A stretch of DNA of 42,361 bases from Alphaproteobacteria bacterium (GTDB taxonomy: Bacteria > Pseudomonadota > Alphaproteobacteria > UBA9219 > RGZA01). Location of the stretch: positions 1 through 42,361 of the forward strand of contig RGZA01000002.1 in assembly GCA_010031785.1 (NCBI GenBank), written 5' to 3'. Under the pieces are notes generated by a model. It saw only the letters and a program-made list of their open reading frames with translations, had not been told where the DNA came from and did no database searches. The translations under genes and the position numbers were made by a program. Shown here in pieces: positions 41,048 to 42,361 of this stretch (positions are counted from its first letter, which is position 1; each line of letters opens with the position of its first letter).

Positions 41048-41944
41048 TTAAAAAAACCGCAACAGTCGATCCATTAAACTCACTTTCGGGCAATAGCTGT
41101 CACGCAGCACAATCAGCCCCATCGGCACGCCGTAATAATTGCGGCATACTTCTACGCTCTGATATCCGGCAGTTTGGAAAATATGTTTTACCTGCTCGAT
41201 AAAGGTCATGCTGACATGCAAAATGCCGATGCTGCCTTCATGGCTCACGCGAAGAAAATCTTCAGTGAGTTGCCGATAAAAACGCAAGCCATCCTTGCCA
41301 CCATCGAGCGATGCGTGGGGGTCATGCAACTTGACCTCGGGCACCAATGTCTTGATCAGATCACTCGGCACAAAGGGAGGATTACACAGCACGATATCAA
41401 ATGTTTCTGGCACAACCTGATCAATCCAGTTACTAACGCGGAATTCAACGCGATCCGCCACGCCATTCGCCGCAGCATTTTCTTTTGCAAGCGCCACGGC
41501 TGCACCGGCTATATCAACGCCGACACCTGTTGCATCCGGAATTTCTTTAAGTGCTGATAACAAAAGGCAGCCTGTGCCTGTGCCGATATCCAGAATGCGC
41601 GGGTTTGTTTTTGGCTGTTTTTCCAGCGCTAAATGCAAATGCTCAATCAGCGTTTCGGTTTCAATGCAGGGTTCGAACACCCCCTCGCCTGTCTTAATAG
41701 TGATATCGCGAAATAATGTCTGGCCAAAAATCCGCGCAATTGGAATACGCTGTTCACGCTGCGCTACGGCTTGCTCAATCGCGCTTATATCCTCGATCGT
41801 TTGATCAAGGCGTTGCTTCAGTTCTTTGCGTGAAATGTTTAGAATAGTGCTGATAATAATTTCTGCATCAGCATCAGGGCTATAAACGCATGCAACCTGT
41901 AAGCGCAGCGTCGCATCATGAAGAAGGTCGCGTAAAGTTTTCAT
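41048..41944 (-). CDS. prmC: peptide-chain-release-factor glutamine methyltransferase PrmC (HemK)
   Basis: PrmC methylates the GGQ glutamine of release factors. The SAM-binding motif ILDIGTGTGCLLLSALKE lies near residue 120. The catalytic motif is NPPF near 191, where most PrmC proteins have NPPY; Phe is tolerated in related N-methyltransferases. The N-terminal helical domain starts LRDLLHDATLRL. I use the ATG at 41944 (298 residues, normal length). The ATG at 41968 is also possible. The frame to 42163 runs through an intrinsic terminator and is rejected. No clear ribosome site is seen. Confidence 0.85.
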   Translation of the reverse strand: MKTLRDLLHDATLRLQVACVYSPDADAEIIISTILNISRKELKQRLDQTIEDISAIEQAVAQREQRIPIARIFGQTLFRDITIKTGEGVFEPCIETETLIEHLHLALEKQPKTNPRILDIGTGTGCLLLSALKEIPDATGVGVDIAGAAVALAKENAAANGVADRVEFRVSNWIDQVVPETFDIVLCNPPFVPSDLIKTLVPEVKLHDPHASLDGGKDGLRFYRQLTEDFLRVSHEGSIGILHVSMTFIEQVKHIFQTAGYQSVEVCRNYYGVPMGLIVLRDSYCPKVSLMDRLLRFF

Positions 41945-41985
41945 GCGGCAAGCGTTAGCATGATTCATAAAAAAAATCCGCGCGC

Positions 41986-42018
41986 AAAAAAAATCCCCGG
42001 GGGCATAAGCCACCGGGG
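41986..42018 (-). terminator. strong intrinsic terminator just upstream of prmC
   Basis: On the minus strand CCCCGG-T-GGC-TTAT-GCC-C-CCGGGG forms a GC-rich stem with two single-base bulges, followed by A and eight Ts (41993-41986). It lies only 18 bases before the first possible prmC ATG. It must therefore end a transcript that begins further right, or act as an attenuator for prmC. Confidence 0.75.
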
Positions 42019-42078
42019 TTAGAAAGTTTTGCTTTTGGGATAGATAAAATAAAAAGGAAGTCCACTCACCATTCGCAA

Positions 42079-42098
42079 ACAGGTCGGACAACACCTGT
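42079..42098 (-). other. perfect 6-bp hairpin in the prmC leader
   Basis: ACAGGT (42079-42084) and ACCTGT (42093-42098) pair around an 8-base loop. It lies about 60 bases before the terminator and is the second structured piece of the candidate leader RNA. Confidence 0.45.
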
Positions 42099-42235
42099 AA
42101 GCAACATCTCGTGCTCATTGTTGTACTGAAGCCGGAATTAAAAATCAACCTAAATATAATCAAAATGAGTATAAATGATGCTTTTAAAGATTAATATTTT
42201 TACGAACCAGCACATATTATACATAATGGGCAATT

Positions 42236-42283
42236 TAGTCAATGACTATTATACTAATTGTACAATCTGATGCTTTGACTATT
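42236..42283. promoter_or_regulatory. operator-like cluster upstream of the XRE gene
   Basis: TAGTCA-A-TGACTA (42236-42248) is a perfect dyad. ATTGTACAAT (42257-42266) is a perfect 10-base palindrome. TGACTATT occurs at 42243-42250 and again at 42276-42283, 33 bases or three helical turns apart. The cluster ends 26 bases before the XRE-type start, as expected for autoregulation. Confidence 0.45.
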
Positions 42284-42309
42284 GATACGCATGATGAAAT
42301 GAATTCGTC

Positions 42310-42361
42310 ATGGTTAAAAAAACTCCCAATAATCTTAGAGCCTTGCGCAAATCGCGCGGCC
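42310..42361 (+). CDS. XRE-family HTH regulator, N-terminal fragment (runs off the window)
   Basis: Seventeen codons from the ATG at 42310 read MVKKTPNNLRALRKSRG. This is a typical opening of a Cro/CI-type helix-turn-helix protein (NLRxLRxxRGLTQ). The window ends before the turn-helix itself, so the family is inferred from the N-terminus. An operator-like cluster lies just upstream. No good ribosome site is seen. Confidence 0.5.
   Translation, partial: MVKKTPNNLRALRKSRG

Larger units (their letters stand above)
41986..42160 (-). ncRNA. candidate small RNA or attenuator leader ending at the terminator
   Basis: Between the AT-rich region at 42120-42180 and the terminator at 41986-42018 no conserved protein is encoded. 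A second hairpin, ACAGGT-loop-ACCTGT (42098-42079), precedes the terminator. TATACT and TATATT hexamers upstream are possible -10 boxes. The right end (42160) is an estimate. It could be a free small RNA or the leader of prmC. Confidence 0.4.

Noticed and set aside
41945-42163. N-terminal extension of prmC to an ATG at 42163
   Set aside because: The extension runs through a strong terminator and a hairpin and has no PrmC-like sequence. The family length fits the start at 41944.
1-42361. tRNA, rRNA, transposase or phage genes
   Set aside because: I scanned for tRNA T-arm patterns, rRNA-like blocks and integrase or transposase motifs and found none I could support.

Overview
The window is alphaproteobacterial chromosome. 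The evidence is a split F-type ATP synthase F0 operon with both b and b' subunits, hopanoid genes (squalene-hopene cyclase, HpnG, HpnH, an HpnM-like protein) beside the MEP-pathway genes dxs and ispH, a zinc-ligand-free 41-residue L36, and an alphaproteobacterial-type MarR regulator. The content would fit a deep-branching, Rhodospirillales- or Micavibrio-like lineage, but the sequence alone cannot settle the order. GC is moderate and most genes are tightly packed with 1-4 bp overlaps.

Layout. 1-3.6 kb: the pyrB 3' part, a dihydroorotase-like gene that has lost most of its metal ligands, plsY and dprA. 3.6-5.7 kb (minus strand): NlpC/P60 peptidase, MarR regulator and two small proteins. 5.8-7.2 kb: rpmJ and a phoH-like gene diverge from a 510-base intergenic region with back-to-back promoters, a dyad and a DnaA box. 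7.3-9.9 kb: atpI, then atpB-atpE-atpF'-atpF. The atpB product lacks the helix segment carrying the essential arginine. 10-18.9 kb: an MSHA/type II secretion-like pilus cluster (secretin, two prepilins, GspE, GspF, and a fused GspL-like/GspC-like protein). One prepilin gene is frameshifted and gspE carries an in-frame stop. 18.9-24.2 kb (minus): rmuC, def, fmt and truA, with a TPR/GT41 glycosyltransferase just upstream. 24.3-28.2 kb: an orphan gene, an NdvB-like GH17-GT2 glucan synthase and a RelE/ParE-type toxin-antitoxin pair. 28.2-31 kb: hpnM and dxs with two inverted palindromic repeats, one of them translated inside hpnM. 31.2-33.1 kb: parDE, a detached second copy of a uracil-DNA glycosylase C-terminus, an orphan gene and the intact glycosylase gene. 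33.1-40.8 kb: a KamA-like radical SAM gene coupled to shc, a CorC-type transporter, hpnG, hpnH, a four-helix-bundle (IVP) gene bracketed by inverted repeats, and ispH. 41-42.4 kb: prmC behind a strong intrinsic terminator, an operator-like region, and the start of an XRE-type regulator.

How it works together. dxs and ispH supply isoprenoid precursors. Shc cyclises squalene, HpnH and HpnG extend the hopanoid with a nucleoside-derived side chain, and the HpnM/MlaC-type protein probably moves lipids in the periplasm. plsY and the NdvB-like enzyme also serve the envelope. def, fmt, prmC, rpmJ and truA serve translation.

I see no CRISPR array, phage, transposase or tRNA. The main points of interest are the lesions in atpB, gspE and the second prepilin gene (real decay or assembly error), the pseudo-dihydroorotase, the repeat-in-gene insertion in hpnM, the att-like duplication at the glycosylase gene, and the small mobile-looking IVP module.
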